Shown here: in pieces, positions 35,805 to 44,000 of the stretch
Layout: each line of letters begins with the position of its first letter
How positions within the stretch are numbered: position 1 is the stretch's first letter
DNA from: Nevskia sp.
GTDB taxonomy: Bacteria; Pseudomonadota; Gammaproteobacteria; Nevskiales; Nevskiaceae
Length of the DNA stretch: 64,000 nt
Reading direction: 5' to 3'
NCBI GenBank assembly: GCA_021732745.1
Contig: JAKFUK010000005.1
Span: 124,001 to 188,000 of the forward strand
Position numbers and translations under genes: made by a program
Notes under the pieces: model-generated
The model's database searches: none
What the model saw: the letters and a program-made list of their open reading frames with translations, nothing else
Told to the model about the DNA's origin: nothing

Positions 35805-36500
35805 ATGACCGACCTCGCCAGCATCGCCTACGGGCTCATCGTCAAGCTGCATATCGCCGCCGGTATCGTCGCGCTGATCGCTTTCTGGACCGCCGGTCTG
35901 GCCCGGAAATCACGCGGCGGCCTGCATGTGAAGGCCGGTGCGATCTACCTCGCGGCGATGCGCGGCATCCTGCTCACCGGCCTGCCGATGGCGCTGGCCG
36001 CCTTCGTCCGGGGCCAGGCGGCGCAGGGCGTGTTCCTGAGCTATCTGGTGGTGCTGGTCGCGACCACGGTGTACATCGCGCCGCGCTCCGTCCGCCTCAA
36101 GCAGGACTTCGCAGCCTTTCGCAGCGGCGGCTATTGCGTCTATGCCGTGCTGCTGCCGATGGCAGCCACAGCCTCGCTCGGCTACGGCCTGAACACCGGC
36201 AATGTGCTGCTGATCGGCTTTGCCAGCGTCGGCTTCACGGTGGGTTTCGGCATGTGGCGCAACATCCGCCGCGCAACGCCGGCCGCTGGCTGGTGGCTCA
36301 AGGAACATTACGGCGCGATGATCGGCAACGGCGTCGGCACCCATATCGCATTCCTTGCCATCGGCCTGTCGCGAGTGCTGCCGAAGGACTACGCGAACAC
36401 AGTCCAGCTGCTGGCCTGGTTCGGCCCGCTGAGCCTCGCGGTGATCGCCACCCTGGTGCTGAACTGCCGCTATCGGCAGCGGCAGGCGCTGGCGGCGTGA
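35805..36500 (+). CDS. Multi-pass membrane protein of unknown function
   Basis: A 231-residue protein with about six to seven helices (LHIAAGIVALIAFWTAGLA, GIYLAAMRGILLTGLPMALAAF as AIYLAAMRGILLTGLPMAL, VFLSYLVVLVATTVYIAP, VLLIGFASVGFTVGFGMW, HIAFLAIGLSRVLP, LSLAVIATLVLNC). Two short motifs, KLHIAAG near the start and HYGAMIGNGVGTHIAF near the end, carry conserved-looking histidines. It resembles uncharacterised DUF2306-like proteins. It is divergent from the kinase-regulator pair and is a likely target of it. Confidence 0.7.
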   Translation: MTDLASIAYGLIVKLHIAAGIVALIAFWTAGLARKSRGGLHVKAGAIYLAAMRGILLTGLPMALAAFVRGQAAQGVFLSYLVVLVATTVYIAPRSVRLKQDFAAFRSGGYCVYAVLLPMAATASLGYGLNTGNVLLIGFASVGFTVGFGMWRNIRRATPAAGWWLKEHYGAMIGNGVGTHIAFLAIGLSRVLPKDYANTVQLLAWFGPLSLAVIATLVLNCRYRQRQALAA

Positions 36501-36588
36501 TCGGGCGCGGGCGAAGGGTTATCCCTCGGTTGTCCGGGCCGCGACGCTGCGGCATCAATGACGGCCCATTGCCGCCGAGTCGCCCGCC

Positions 36589-38076
36589 ATGTCTCAGGTC
36601 TGCCCGCTGCCGAAGTCCCGAGCGCTTGCCGCCGCCGTGATCCTGAGTGTTGCGAGTGCCGCGCTGGCCGCCCCGACGACGCCGGCCAAACTGCCGGTGC
36701 CGCTCGACCCCAGCCTGTTCGTCGGCATGCTCAAGGGCTACAAGGATTGCCGCGCCAAGTACGAAGAAATGGACGCCCGCATCGACGCCGCCGGTGTCCG
36801 CGACGGAAGCTACTACCGGGTGCCGGGCTTCCCGTACCTGCGCACCGATCGCTACGCCGCCTCGTTCAAGGACGAGGTTACCGGGCTCGACGAAGTGGCC
36901 GGCTGGACCCGGCGCATGCGCGAATTCGATCAGGAAGCGCGCGAGTTCGAATACCGCAACCTCGGCATGTCCGAGCAGGACATCGGCACCTGGCGTTATG
37001 ACCTGCTGTCCTGCGGCGGCGGCCTCGCCAATCTGGAGTTGTTCGAGGACGCCAACCTCGCCTTCCTGCGCAAGCAGGTTGCCCCGGGCAGCGAGTACGT
37101 GGCCAAACCGGCAAAGCTCACTGACGCTCGGCGCAAGGCCATCGCCACCCATCAGGCCGAGGTGCTCAAGCGCTTCAGCGGCGAACTGCCGGCCGCTGCC
37201 GCACCGCTCAAGCTCTGGGCCGCGAAGCCGGTCGAGGACCTGAGCCTGATCGCCAAGGGTTATGGCAATGCCATTGCCGACGAACTCGGCGTGCCGGCGC
37301 TGATCGATTCGCAATGGCGCGCCTTTGCCGAAATGCACGCCCCGGCGCTGTGGATCGAAACCGCCGCTGCCCGCGACCAGCCGGGCATGCCGATCACGAA
37401 GGACGGCGCATTCACCGTCGATCCCGCGCAGCCGCGCATGCACTACCAGATCACCTTCACCCGGTTTAAGGGTAAGCCGCTGGCCGAGATCAACTACTTC
37501 ATCTGGTTCGCCGGCCGCGATGGCAACACCGGTGCGCTCGACAGCCTGATCTGGCGCGTCACGCTCGACGCTAATGCCCATCCGCTGGTCTTTGAAGCCG
37601 TCAACGCCAGCGGCCGCGATCACCTGTGGTTCGCGGCCCAGCCGCTGAAGCGTCGCGACGCCGGCAAGAAGGACTTGGCCGATGCCGCCCTGTTCCCGCA
37701 GGCCGAGCCGATCGCCTGGCCGGTCGCCTTGCGGATTGCCGCCGGTAGCCATGACTTGCTGCGGGTCGTGCCGCTGGCCACCGCCACCGCGTCCGGCAGC
37801 AGTACGCCCTACGAACTGCGTCGTTACGAGGAAGTCTTCACGCTCGCCACCAGCGACGGCAAGACCCGCAGCCTGTACGACGCTGGCGGCGTGATTCCCG
37901 GTGTTCGCGATGATAAGCAGGCGGGGCTATTCGGGGATCAAGTCGCGACGCCCGGCGCGTTGCATGTGCTGGGCCGCGTGCCGGTGGCCTATGTCGGCAA
38001 CCGCCATTTCGATGATGCCGACCGGCTCGACCAGCAGTTGGTCCTGCCGGCGTCGAAAGTCGCGACCGCGCCCTGA
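36589..38076 (+). CDS. Secreted protein of unknown function
   Basis: A 495-residue protein with a signal peptide (cleaved near ALAAPTT, residue 27). The N-terminal half is helical and polar (YKDCRAKYEEMDARIDAAG..., TRRMREFDQEAREFEYRNLGM); the C-terminal half is beta-rich, with HYQITFTRFKGKPLAEINYFIWF, GALDSLIWRVTLD and NASGRDHLWFAAQPL. The last part has histidine and tryptophan motifs that look like a conserved core, but I cannot name a family. It likely works in the periplasm. It stands alone upstream of the catalase-like gene. Confidence 0.75.
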   Translation: MSQVCPLPKSRALAAAVILSVASAALAAPTTPAKLPVPLDPSLFVGMLKGYKDCRAKYEEMDARIDAAGVRDGSYYRVPGFPYLRTDRYAASFKDEVTGLDEVAGWTRRMREFDQEAREFEYRNLGMSEQDIGTWRYDLLSCGGGLANLELFEDANLAFLRKQVAPGSEYVAKPAKLTDARRKAIATHQAEVLKRFSGELPAAAAPLKLWAAKPVEDLSLIAKGYGNAIADELGVPALIDSQWRAFAEMHAPALWIETAAARDQPGMPITKDGAFTVDPAQPRMHYQITFTRFKGKPLAEINYFIWFAGRDGNTGALDSLIWRVTLDANAHPLVFEAVNASGRDHLWFAAQPLKRRDAGKKDLADAALFPQAEPIAWPVALRIAAGSHDLLRVVPLATATASGSSTPYELRRYEEVFTLATSDGKTRSLYDAGGVIPGVRDDKQAGLFGDQVATPGALHVLGRVPVAYVGNRHFDDADRLDQQLVLPASKVATAP

Positions 38077-38209
38077 GCAGGTTTGCACGCGTCTGCACGC
38101 GCTTGCGAGCGGCGACAGGCGCGGTCCATGCTCGGGCCATCACCCCGGCCCTGAACACCTTACCGCGCAAGGGATTCGGCACTCCTGATCGTCACCGCGA
38201 GGTTTTCGC

Positions 38210-39241
38210 ATGCTCGTTTCCCTGTCGTATCCAGCCTTGAGCCGACGCTGCCCCTTGGCCCTGGCGGTTGTCGCGGCACTGCTCGGCACGCCGACGGCCA
38301 TCGCGGCCGAAGCCGCCGCCACGCCCAGCGTTGCCGTGCAGACCGTCGACACGCTGGAAAAGCTCGCCGGTGGCCCGCACGCCGGATTCCGCGCCAACCA
38401 TGCCAAGGGCGTGCTGGCCACAGGCAAGTTCGTCGCCACGGCCGAAGCGAAGAAGCTGAGCAAGGCGGCACACCTTCAGGGTGCTGCGGTGCCGGTGATC
38501 GTCCGCTACTCGAACGCCACCGGCGTGCCGAACCTGCCGGACGCCAATCCCAACGCCAGCCCGCACGGCATCGCCATCCGCTTCCAGCTGCCGGAAGGCA
38601 GGGTCACCGACATCGTCAGCATTTCTTTCGACGGCTTTCCGGCCGCCACCCTGGAAGATTTTCTCGGCCTGCTGAACGCGATCGCCGCCAGCGGTCCGGA
38701 TGCGAAGAAGCCGACGCCGGTCGAAGCCTTCCTCGGCGGCCATCCGGCAGCCAAGGCTTTCGCCACCGCGCCGAAGCCGGCCCCGGTCAGCTACGCGACC
38801 TTGCCGTTTTTCGGCGTCAACGCCTTCAAGTTCACCAATGCGGCGGGTGCCTCGGTCTACACGCGCTATCGCATCGTGCCGGTGGCGGGCGATCAGCGCC
38901 TGAGCGATGCCGACGCCGCCAAGGCTGCGCCGAACTACCTCGTCGATGATCTCGCTGCGCGCCTCGCCAAGGGGCCGATCGCCTATTCGATCAAGGTCCA
39001 GCTGGCGAAGGACGGCGACGACGTCAACGATGCCACCAAGGTCTGGGACAGCAAGCACGTGGAAGTGACGCTCGGCACCCTGACCATCGACGCGCTGCTG
39101 CCGGACGGCGCCAAGGCGGAAAAGAGCCTGTTCTTCAATCCGCTGCTGCTGGTCGACGGCATTGCGCCGTCAGCCGACCCGATCCTGCTGGCGCGGCCGG
39201 GGGCTTATGCGGTCAGTGTTGGTCGGCGGGTTGGCAAGTAA
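38210..39241 (+). CDS. Periplasmic catalase-like peroxidase (SrpA-type)
   Basis: A 343-residue member of the catalase-related peroxidases, shorter than true catalases. A signal peptide (to about IAAEA, residue 33) sends it to the periplasm. The distal haem histidine is His64 in GFRANHAKGVLATGKF; VPVIVRYSNATGVPNLPD, SPHGIAIRFQL and the proximal tyrosine in RPGAYAVSVGRR complete the haem site. It should reduce peroxides with an unknown donor. The integron cassette array begins only a few bases past its stop codon. Confidence 0.9.
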   Translation: MLVSLSYPALSRRCPLALAVVAALLGTPTAIAAEAAATPSVAVQTVDTLEKLAGGPHAGFRANHAKGVLATGKFVATAEAKKLSKAAHLQGAAVPVIVRYSNATGVPNLPDANPNASPHGIAIRFQLPEGRVTDIVSISFDGFPAATLEDFLGLLNAIAASGPDAKKPTPVEAFLGGHPAAKAFATAPKPAPVSYATLPFFGVNAFKFTNAAGASVYTRYRIVPVAGDQRLSDADAAKAAPNYLVDDLAARLAKGPIAYSIKVQLAKDGDDVNDATKVWDSKHVEVTLGTLTIDALLPDGAKAEKSLFFNPLLLVDGIAPSADPILLARPGAYAVSVGRRVGK

Positions 39242-39260
39242 AGGCGCGTTATGCATACGT

Positions 39261-39797
39261 ATGCGTAAACCTTCCCGCCAAATGCCAGCAGCACCGACCC
39301 GTCGGGTTTCTGCAGTGGCTCGTGCGTTCGGATACCTTGCTCTTGCAGCTTTTTGCGGTGCCGTGGCATATGCGGCGTGGTGCTATCCGATTCCTACGTT
39401 CGTAATCCTCGCGCTGTTGTCAGTGGGCGTGCTTTACGAGCAGCGGCGTATGAAGCGTATTGCATTATCTCGGCCACATGTCGGCATTTGTGAGTTTGCA
39501 CGCTCATTCAACTGTGCTGAAACAGATACATGGGTAATCCGCGCGGTTTACGAGGAGCTTGGCGCTTACCTTAGTTCCAATAATGCTCCATTTCCGTTAC
39601 TCGCCTCCGACAATCTGTTCTCCAACTACAGCCTAAACATTGAATCTCTAGACCTTCAGGAGGTTGCTGAGGCCGCAGCAGCCAGAGCTGGACGCTCAAT
39701 GAAAGACACGGCAGCCAATCCATACTTCGACAAAGTCAACACTGTTTCTGATCTGGTTCATTTCTTAAACGCACAACCAAGGGTATGTCATGCCTAA
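39261..39797 (+). CDS. Cassette 1: membrane-anchored acyl-carrier-like protein
   Basis: A 178-residue protein starting 13 bp inside cassette 1. It has two adjacent membrane helices (FGYLALAAFCGAVAYAAWC and IPTFVILALLSVGVLYE, about 19-58), then a cytoplasmic domain. The last 55 residues read like an acyl carrier protein: SNYSLNIESLDLQEVAEAAA resembles the DSL-DxVEL phosphopantetheine motif, followed by a charged loop and VNTVSDLVHFLNAQ, the usual TVGDLVxxL ending. The serine is kept but the preceding Asp is Glu. It resembles the DUF1493 ACP-like group. The stop codon lies within the attC R'' site, a common cassette feature. A function in lipid or surface modification is only a guess. Confidence 0.7.
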   Translation: MRKPSRQMPAAPTRRVSAVARAFGYLALAAFCGAVAYAAWCYPIPTFVILALLSVGVLYEQRRMKRIALSRPHVGICEFARSFNCAETDTWVIRAVYEELGAYLSSNNAPFPLLASDNLFSNYSLNIESLDLQEVAEAAAARAGRSMKDTAANPYFDKVNTVSDLVHFLNAQPRVCHA

Positions 39798-39869
39798 CAA
39801 GGCATTGCACCGGAAAAACCCGCTTTCGCTTCGCTACGACGGTTTTTCCGGTGGACTTAGGCGTTATAC
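39792..39869 (+). other. attC recombination site 1
   Basis: It starts with R'' GCCTAAC (39792-39798) and ends with R' GTTATAC (39863-39869). The central stem is a perfect 13-bp inverted repeat, CACCGGAAAAACC / GGTTTTTCCGGTG, around a CGCTTTCGCTTCGCTACG-like loop typical of attC. The crossover is expected between G39863 and T39864. Confidence 0.85.
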
Positions 39870-39876
39870 CTAGAAG

Positions 39877-40365
39877 ATGAGATGCGTCGCCGTCTTTGTC
39901 TTGGCAGTCCTCGCCACCATAATTGTCCATGCCGATTCCATGAGCACCCCAAAATCAGAAGCTGAAGAAGTCTTGAGCGCAATGCTCCCGTTTGGGCAAC
40001 AGATGCTCGAGAAACACGGGGAGTTCTATCCGTATGGTGGTGCCACGACCATCGACGGCAAGGTGATAAGCGTCGGTGGCTACGAAGGTTCTGAGCATCC
40101 GCCATCTCAAAACGTCATTGATCTAATATCTTCAGGGTTCCGTGCCGGAGCGAAGGCAGGTACCTACAAGGCCACCGGCCTCTTCTACGATGTCCGCGTC
40201 ATTCCGCCAGGCACCTCGGAAAAAACAGATGCCATTGCAGTAGCGTTAGATCATCGAGACAACTATTCGGTGATCGTCTATTTCCCGTATAAAATCACAG
40301 ACGGTAGAGTGAAAATGGGAGCTGCGTTTGCGTCGCCCGGCGAGAACAAGGTCTTCGTCAAGTGA
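39877..40365 (+). CDS. Cassette 2: small exported protein of unknown function
   Basis: A 162-residue protein starting 13 bp inside cassette 2, the same distance as in cassette 1. The N-terminus is a signal peptide (VFVLAVLATIIVHADS). The rest (EEVLSAMLPFGQQMLEKHGEFYPYGG, YEGSEHPPSQNVIDLI, DVRVIPPGTSEKTDAIAVALDHRDNYSVIVYFPY) looks like a widespread uncharacterised bacterial family that normally lacks a signal peptide; here one seems to have been added. No catalytic motif is obvious. Confidence 0.75.
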   Translation: MRCVAVFVLAVLATIIVHADSMSTPKSEAEEVLSAMLPFGQQMLEKHGEFYPYGGATTIDGKVISVGGYEGSEHPPSQNVIDLISSGFRAGAKAGTYKATGLFYDVRVIPPGTSEKTDAIAVALDHRDNYSVIVYFPYKITDGRVKMGAAFASPGENKVFVK

Positions 40366-40372
40366 GCCGCAG

Positions 40373-40444
40373 GTATAACTATCGCTTCAAGACCGACGGC
40401 CCTGCCTCCGCTTCGCTGCGGTAGGGTCGCGGCTCAAGTTGGCA
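40373..40444 (+). other. attC recombination site 2
   Basis: R'' GTATAAC (40373-40379) is the exact complement of the R' at the 5' end of its own cassette (GTTATAC, 39863). A branched stem with CCGCTTCGCTGCGG at the tip follows, and the right end is CTCAAGTTGGCA (GTT at 40438). The complementarity between two ends 494 bp apart is the strongest evidence for a true cassette. Confidence 0.85.
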
Positions 40445-40465
40445 TTCTGCTATTCGGAGAGACGA

Positions 40466-40999
40466 ATGAGAGCGCACCATGTCTTCGTTGCGGTCTTGCT
40501 CAGCGGGTGTGCGAGCCAGACTACTCCGGACAGCCCATACAACAGAGGCGTCCACGCATACCAAAGCAAGAATTACAGCGAAGCGGCAGCACAGTGGACA
40601 ACCGCAGGGGAGGCAGGGGATATCAGCGCCAAGAACAACCTGGCGTTCCTCATGTTCAATGGTCTTGGAGTGGAGAAGCAGCAAGAGAAAGCATTGACTC
40701 TCTGGCAATCGGCGGCGATGCGAGGTCATGCAGAATCTCAATGGCATTTGGGCGATGCATATGAGAAAGGACAGGCCGTAGAGATGGACCAAGCCGTGGC
40801 GTATGCCTGGTACCGGTGCGCTATCGCCAGCGCCGAAGTTCATCTCAAGGGGGCAGCAGACGCTACTGAGGAGCAGATCGCTGCCGATGCGCGCAAATCC
40901 ATCATCAGTCTCACAGATCGACTGACACAGGCGGAATTGCAGCGTGGGCAGCAACTCGCAACCGAATTTATCGGCAAGTATGCCGTCGGCGTACCCTGA
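40466..40999 (+). CDS. Cassette 3: Sel1-repeat lipoprotein
   Basis: A 177-residue protein with a short lipoprotein signal (VFVAVLLSGCASQ, Cys near residue 13) and two to three Sel1-like repeats (AYQSKNYSEAAAQWTTAGEAGDISAKNNLAFLMFNG, EKALTLWQSAAMRGHAESQWHLGDAYEKG, DQAVAYAWYRCAIA). Sel1 repeats bind protein partners. GGAGAG lies six bases before the ATG. It should be exported and membrane-anchored; partner unknown. Its stop overlaps the start of a degenerate attC-like sequence. Confidence 0.82.
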   Translation: MRAHHVFVAVLLSGCASQTTPDSPYNRGVHAYQSKNYSEAAAQWTTAGEAGDISAKNNLAFLMFNGLGVEKQQEKALTLWQSAAMRGHAESQWHLGDAYEKGQAVEMDQAVAYAWYRCAIASAEVHLKGAADATEEQIAADARKSIISLTDRLTQAELQRGQQLATEFIGKYAVGVP

Positions 41000-41080
41000 C
41001 CTGTCGTTCCAGCCGAAGTGGCAGCCGCCATTTCACTCTGGATTTTCAGCCACGCGCCGCAACGGCCCGCTCAGTTCAAA
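40994..41080 (+). other. Degenerate attC-like sequence 3
   Basis: CCCTGACCTGTCGTTCCAGCC at its left and CGGCCCGCTCAGTTCAAA at its right resemble common attC ends (CCTAAC..TCGT..AGCCGA and CGGCTTAACTCAG-GTT). The core sites deviate, and R'' does not pair with the cassette's 5' end GTTGGCA. It may be inactive or a false match. Confidence 0.35.
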
Positions 41081-41092
41081 CGGCACCACGAT

Positions 41093-44000
41093 TCAGGCTG
41101 CAAGCGCGGCCTGAACCTTCTGAGCACTCGGCGAGCCATTGGCCTTCAGCTCCTGCGCAAACAGCGCGACGCGCCATTCCTCGATCACCCAGCGCGCCGG
41201 GCGGAACGGTCCGGGCAGCTTCGCGAGCAAGGGTTTGAGTTGGGCGAGCATCTCCAGATCGCGCTGCGGCTTGTGGGGTAGTCGGTCGGTGCGGATCGTC
41301 GCGGCTTTCAGATAGATGCCGATACGCGGCCAGATGTCGTCGGGGATCTGGTCGATGAAGCCGGGCGCGAACAGCGTCTGCAACTGGTTGCGCAGGTCGC
41401 TGTTGGCGTCGGGCCAGGGCTTGGCGATCGTGTCGAGCTTCTTGCGCAGGTCCATGCCGGTGGTGAGCCAGGCACAGACTTCTTCGAGCCGTTTCGCCGC
41501 TTCGCGACCGAATTCGCCGCGCTTGGCGAGTGCGGCGTGGAAGGCCTGCTCGTCGCGGATGGCTTCGGGGTTCCAGTAGCTGCGGGCAGCGCGTTCGGCG
41601 ACCTGCAAGGCCAGTTGTTCGGCGGACAGGCCGGTCTGCGCCAGCGAGATGCCGAGCTTGGCGCGCGCGGTTCTGGCCAGATCCTTCAGGCGATCGGCGA
41701 CCCGTGCCAGCAGCAAGGCTTGCGTGCCGATCGCGTGCGCCTTGGCGGCTGCCTCGGCGGACTCGAACAGCTTCAGGCCGATCCTTTCATTGGCGCTGAC
41801 CAGCGCCGGATAGGCCTTCGCCGCGCCGACCATGATGTGCGCCGGCATTGCGCCGAAATCCCAGTCGAGCACCACTTCGCGGGTCCAGCGCTTGGCTTCT
41901 GCGCTGGTTTCGGCACGCTTGGTCAGTTCGGTGCGCGCCGCGCCACCGAAGCGCTGCTGCAGGGCAAGCAGGGATTCGGCTTCGCCGAGCGGCTTGCCAT
42001 CGGCGGCGATCAGCAGCAGACGGGGCTTGAGGTGCGCTTCGAGCTTGGCCGGGGCGAAATCGTCCGGCTTCAGCAGCACGCCGTTCATGTCCTTGAACCG
42101 CGCGCAGACCGCGTCCAGCAGTTCGCCCGAACTCGGGTTCGCGGCATTGGCGATGGCATTCGCGTACTCGGCAGCCGGCGTGCACAGGCGGCGCAGGTTC
42201 ATCGGCAGGCTGCGGATCAGGGCTTCGATCTTGGCCGGCAGCAGACCGGGTACCAGCCAGTCGAAACGCGCGGCAGGCAAGGTGAAAAGTTGCGCGATCG
42301 GGATTGCGAACGTGACGCCGTCCTCGTCGGTGCCCGGGTCGTGCGAATAGCTCAAGCAGAGGCGGGTGCCGGCGAGGTCGAGATGGTCCGGGAACAGGCT
42401 GGCGACGTCGGCATTGGCGCCGGGCTTGAGCGCGTCGGCTTCGCCCATCAGCAATTGTTTCTGCAGCGCCGGTTCACGGCGCAGACCATTTTTCAGGCCG
42501 ACGGTCGTGCAGATGTCGGCCGGCAGCAGCGTGTCGTAGAAGTCGAAGAACTGACTTTCATCGGCCAGCAGATCAGGCCGCCGCAGCCGCGCTTCCTTGT
42601 CGCGCACTTCGTCGCACAGCGCGAGGTTCTTTTCCAGGAACGCCGGCTTGTTCGGCATGTCGCCGCGCACCAGCGCTTCGCGGATGAAGATCTCGCGGGC
42701 CTTGGCCGGCTCGTCCTTCCCGTAGTGGCGCGCCCGACGCAGCACCTGCATGCCGAACAGGGTCACCACCTCCATCGCTGTGACTTCGCCGCGCTCGGCA
42801 TGCCAGACCGGGTCCTGAAGCACGCGCTTGACCAGATGCGGGGCGACATCGGCCAGCCATTCCGGCTCGATTTCGGCGTTGATGCGGGCGAACAGCTGGC
42901 TGGTCTGCGACAGCTGCGCGCTCATCATCCACAGCGGCGGCTTCTTCGACAGCACCGAGCCCGGAAACACCTTGAAGCGCCGGCCGCGGGGTCCGTTGAA
43001 CTCCGGCTTTTCCGGCATCTTCTGGCCGATGTTGTCGATCAAGCCGGCCAGCAGGCATTTGTGGATGTCGGTGTAGAGCTTGTCGAGCGGCTGCGTGGTC
43101 TTGGGCTTGTCGGCGTCCTGTTTGCCGAGCATGTCGAGAATCTGCTTGTAGACCGACTCCCATTCCTCCATACGCAGATAGCTGACGAAGTGCTCCTTGC
43201 ACAGCTTGCGCAACTGGCGATTGGAAGCGTTGGCACTCCACTGCTGGTAGCGCGCCCAGAGGTTGAGCAGGGTCAGGTAATCGGACTTCGGATGCCGCCA
43301 TTCGGCGTGCTTGAGCCGCGCGGCGTTCTGCTGGTCCATAGGTACGTCGTGCGGGTCCTGCACGGAGAGTGCCGCCGCCAGCACCCAGACGTGTTCGCGA
43401 TGGGCGGTGCCCCGGCCGGCCTGGGCGATGCGGGCGATGCGCGGGTCGAGCGGCAGTCGTCCCAGCTCGCGGCCGAGCGGGGTGATGCGCTTGTCGTCAT
43501 CCAATGCGCCGAGCGTTTGCAGCAGGCGATAGCCGTCGGCGATGTGGCGGCCTTCGGGGGCGTCCAGCCAGGGGAACTCCTCGACATCGCCCAAGCCGAG
43601 CGTGGCCATCTGCAGGATCACGCCGGCCAGATTGGCGCGCAGGATTTCCGGATCGGTGAACGGTGGCCGGGTGACGAAATTCGGCTCGTCGTACAGGCGC
43701 AGGCAGACGCCGGGGCCGACGCGGCCGCAGCGGCCGGCACGCTGGTTGGCCGCCGCCTGCGACACCGCTTCGATCTGCAACTGCTGCACGCCGAGGCGCG
43801 GCGAGAAGCGGTTGATGCGCGCCGTGCCGGTGTCGATCACATAACGGATGCCGGGCACGGTCACCGAGGTTTCGGCGACATTGGTGGCCAGCACGATGCG
43901 CGGTGCGCCGCCGCTGGAAAACACCTTGTCCTGCTTTTCGGCCGGCAGCCGTGAGTACAGCGGCAGCACTTCGGCGCGCGGGAAGCGGCCGGGCAGGCTG

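Larger units (their letters stand above)
39248..41080. mobile_element. Integron gene-cassette array without integrase (CALIN-like)
   Basis: Three AT-richer genes in one direction, each ending in or just before an attC-like hairpin, are inserted between the catalase-like gene and hrpA. The 5' end of cassette 2 (GTTATACC) is the exact complement of GGTATAAC that opens its own attC (R''). The 5' end of cassette 1 (GTTATGC at 39248) matches the complement of its R'' (GCCTAAC) at six of seven bases. The predicted cassettes are 39249-39863 (615 bp), 39864-40438 (575 bp), and 40439 to about 41074 with a degenerate attC. No tyrosine recombinase gene is in the window. Confidence 0.82.

Noticed and set aside
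39253-39264. GCATACGTATGC perfect palindrome at the start of cassette 1 as an operator
   Set aside because: It is a 12-bp self-complementary stretch overlapping the start codon and the cassette boundary; with one copy and no known regulator it may be chance.
41537-43954. An 805-codon plus-strand frame opposite hrpA
   Set aside because: Antisense shadow of a gene with complete helicase motifs; composition is biased to Arg, Gln and His.
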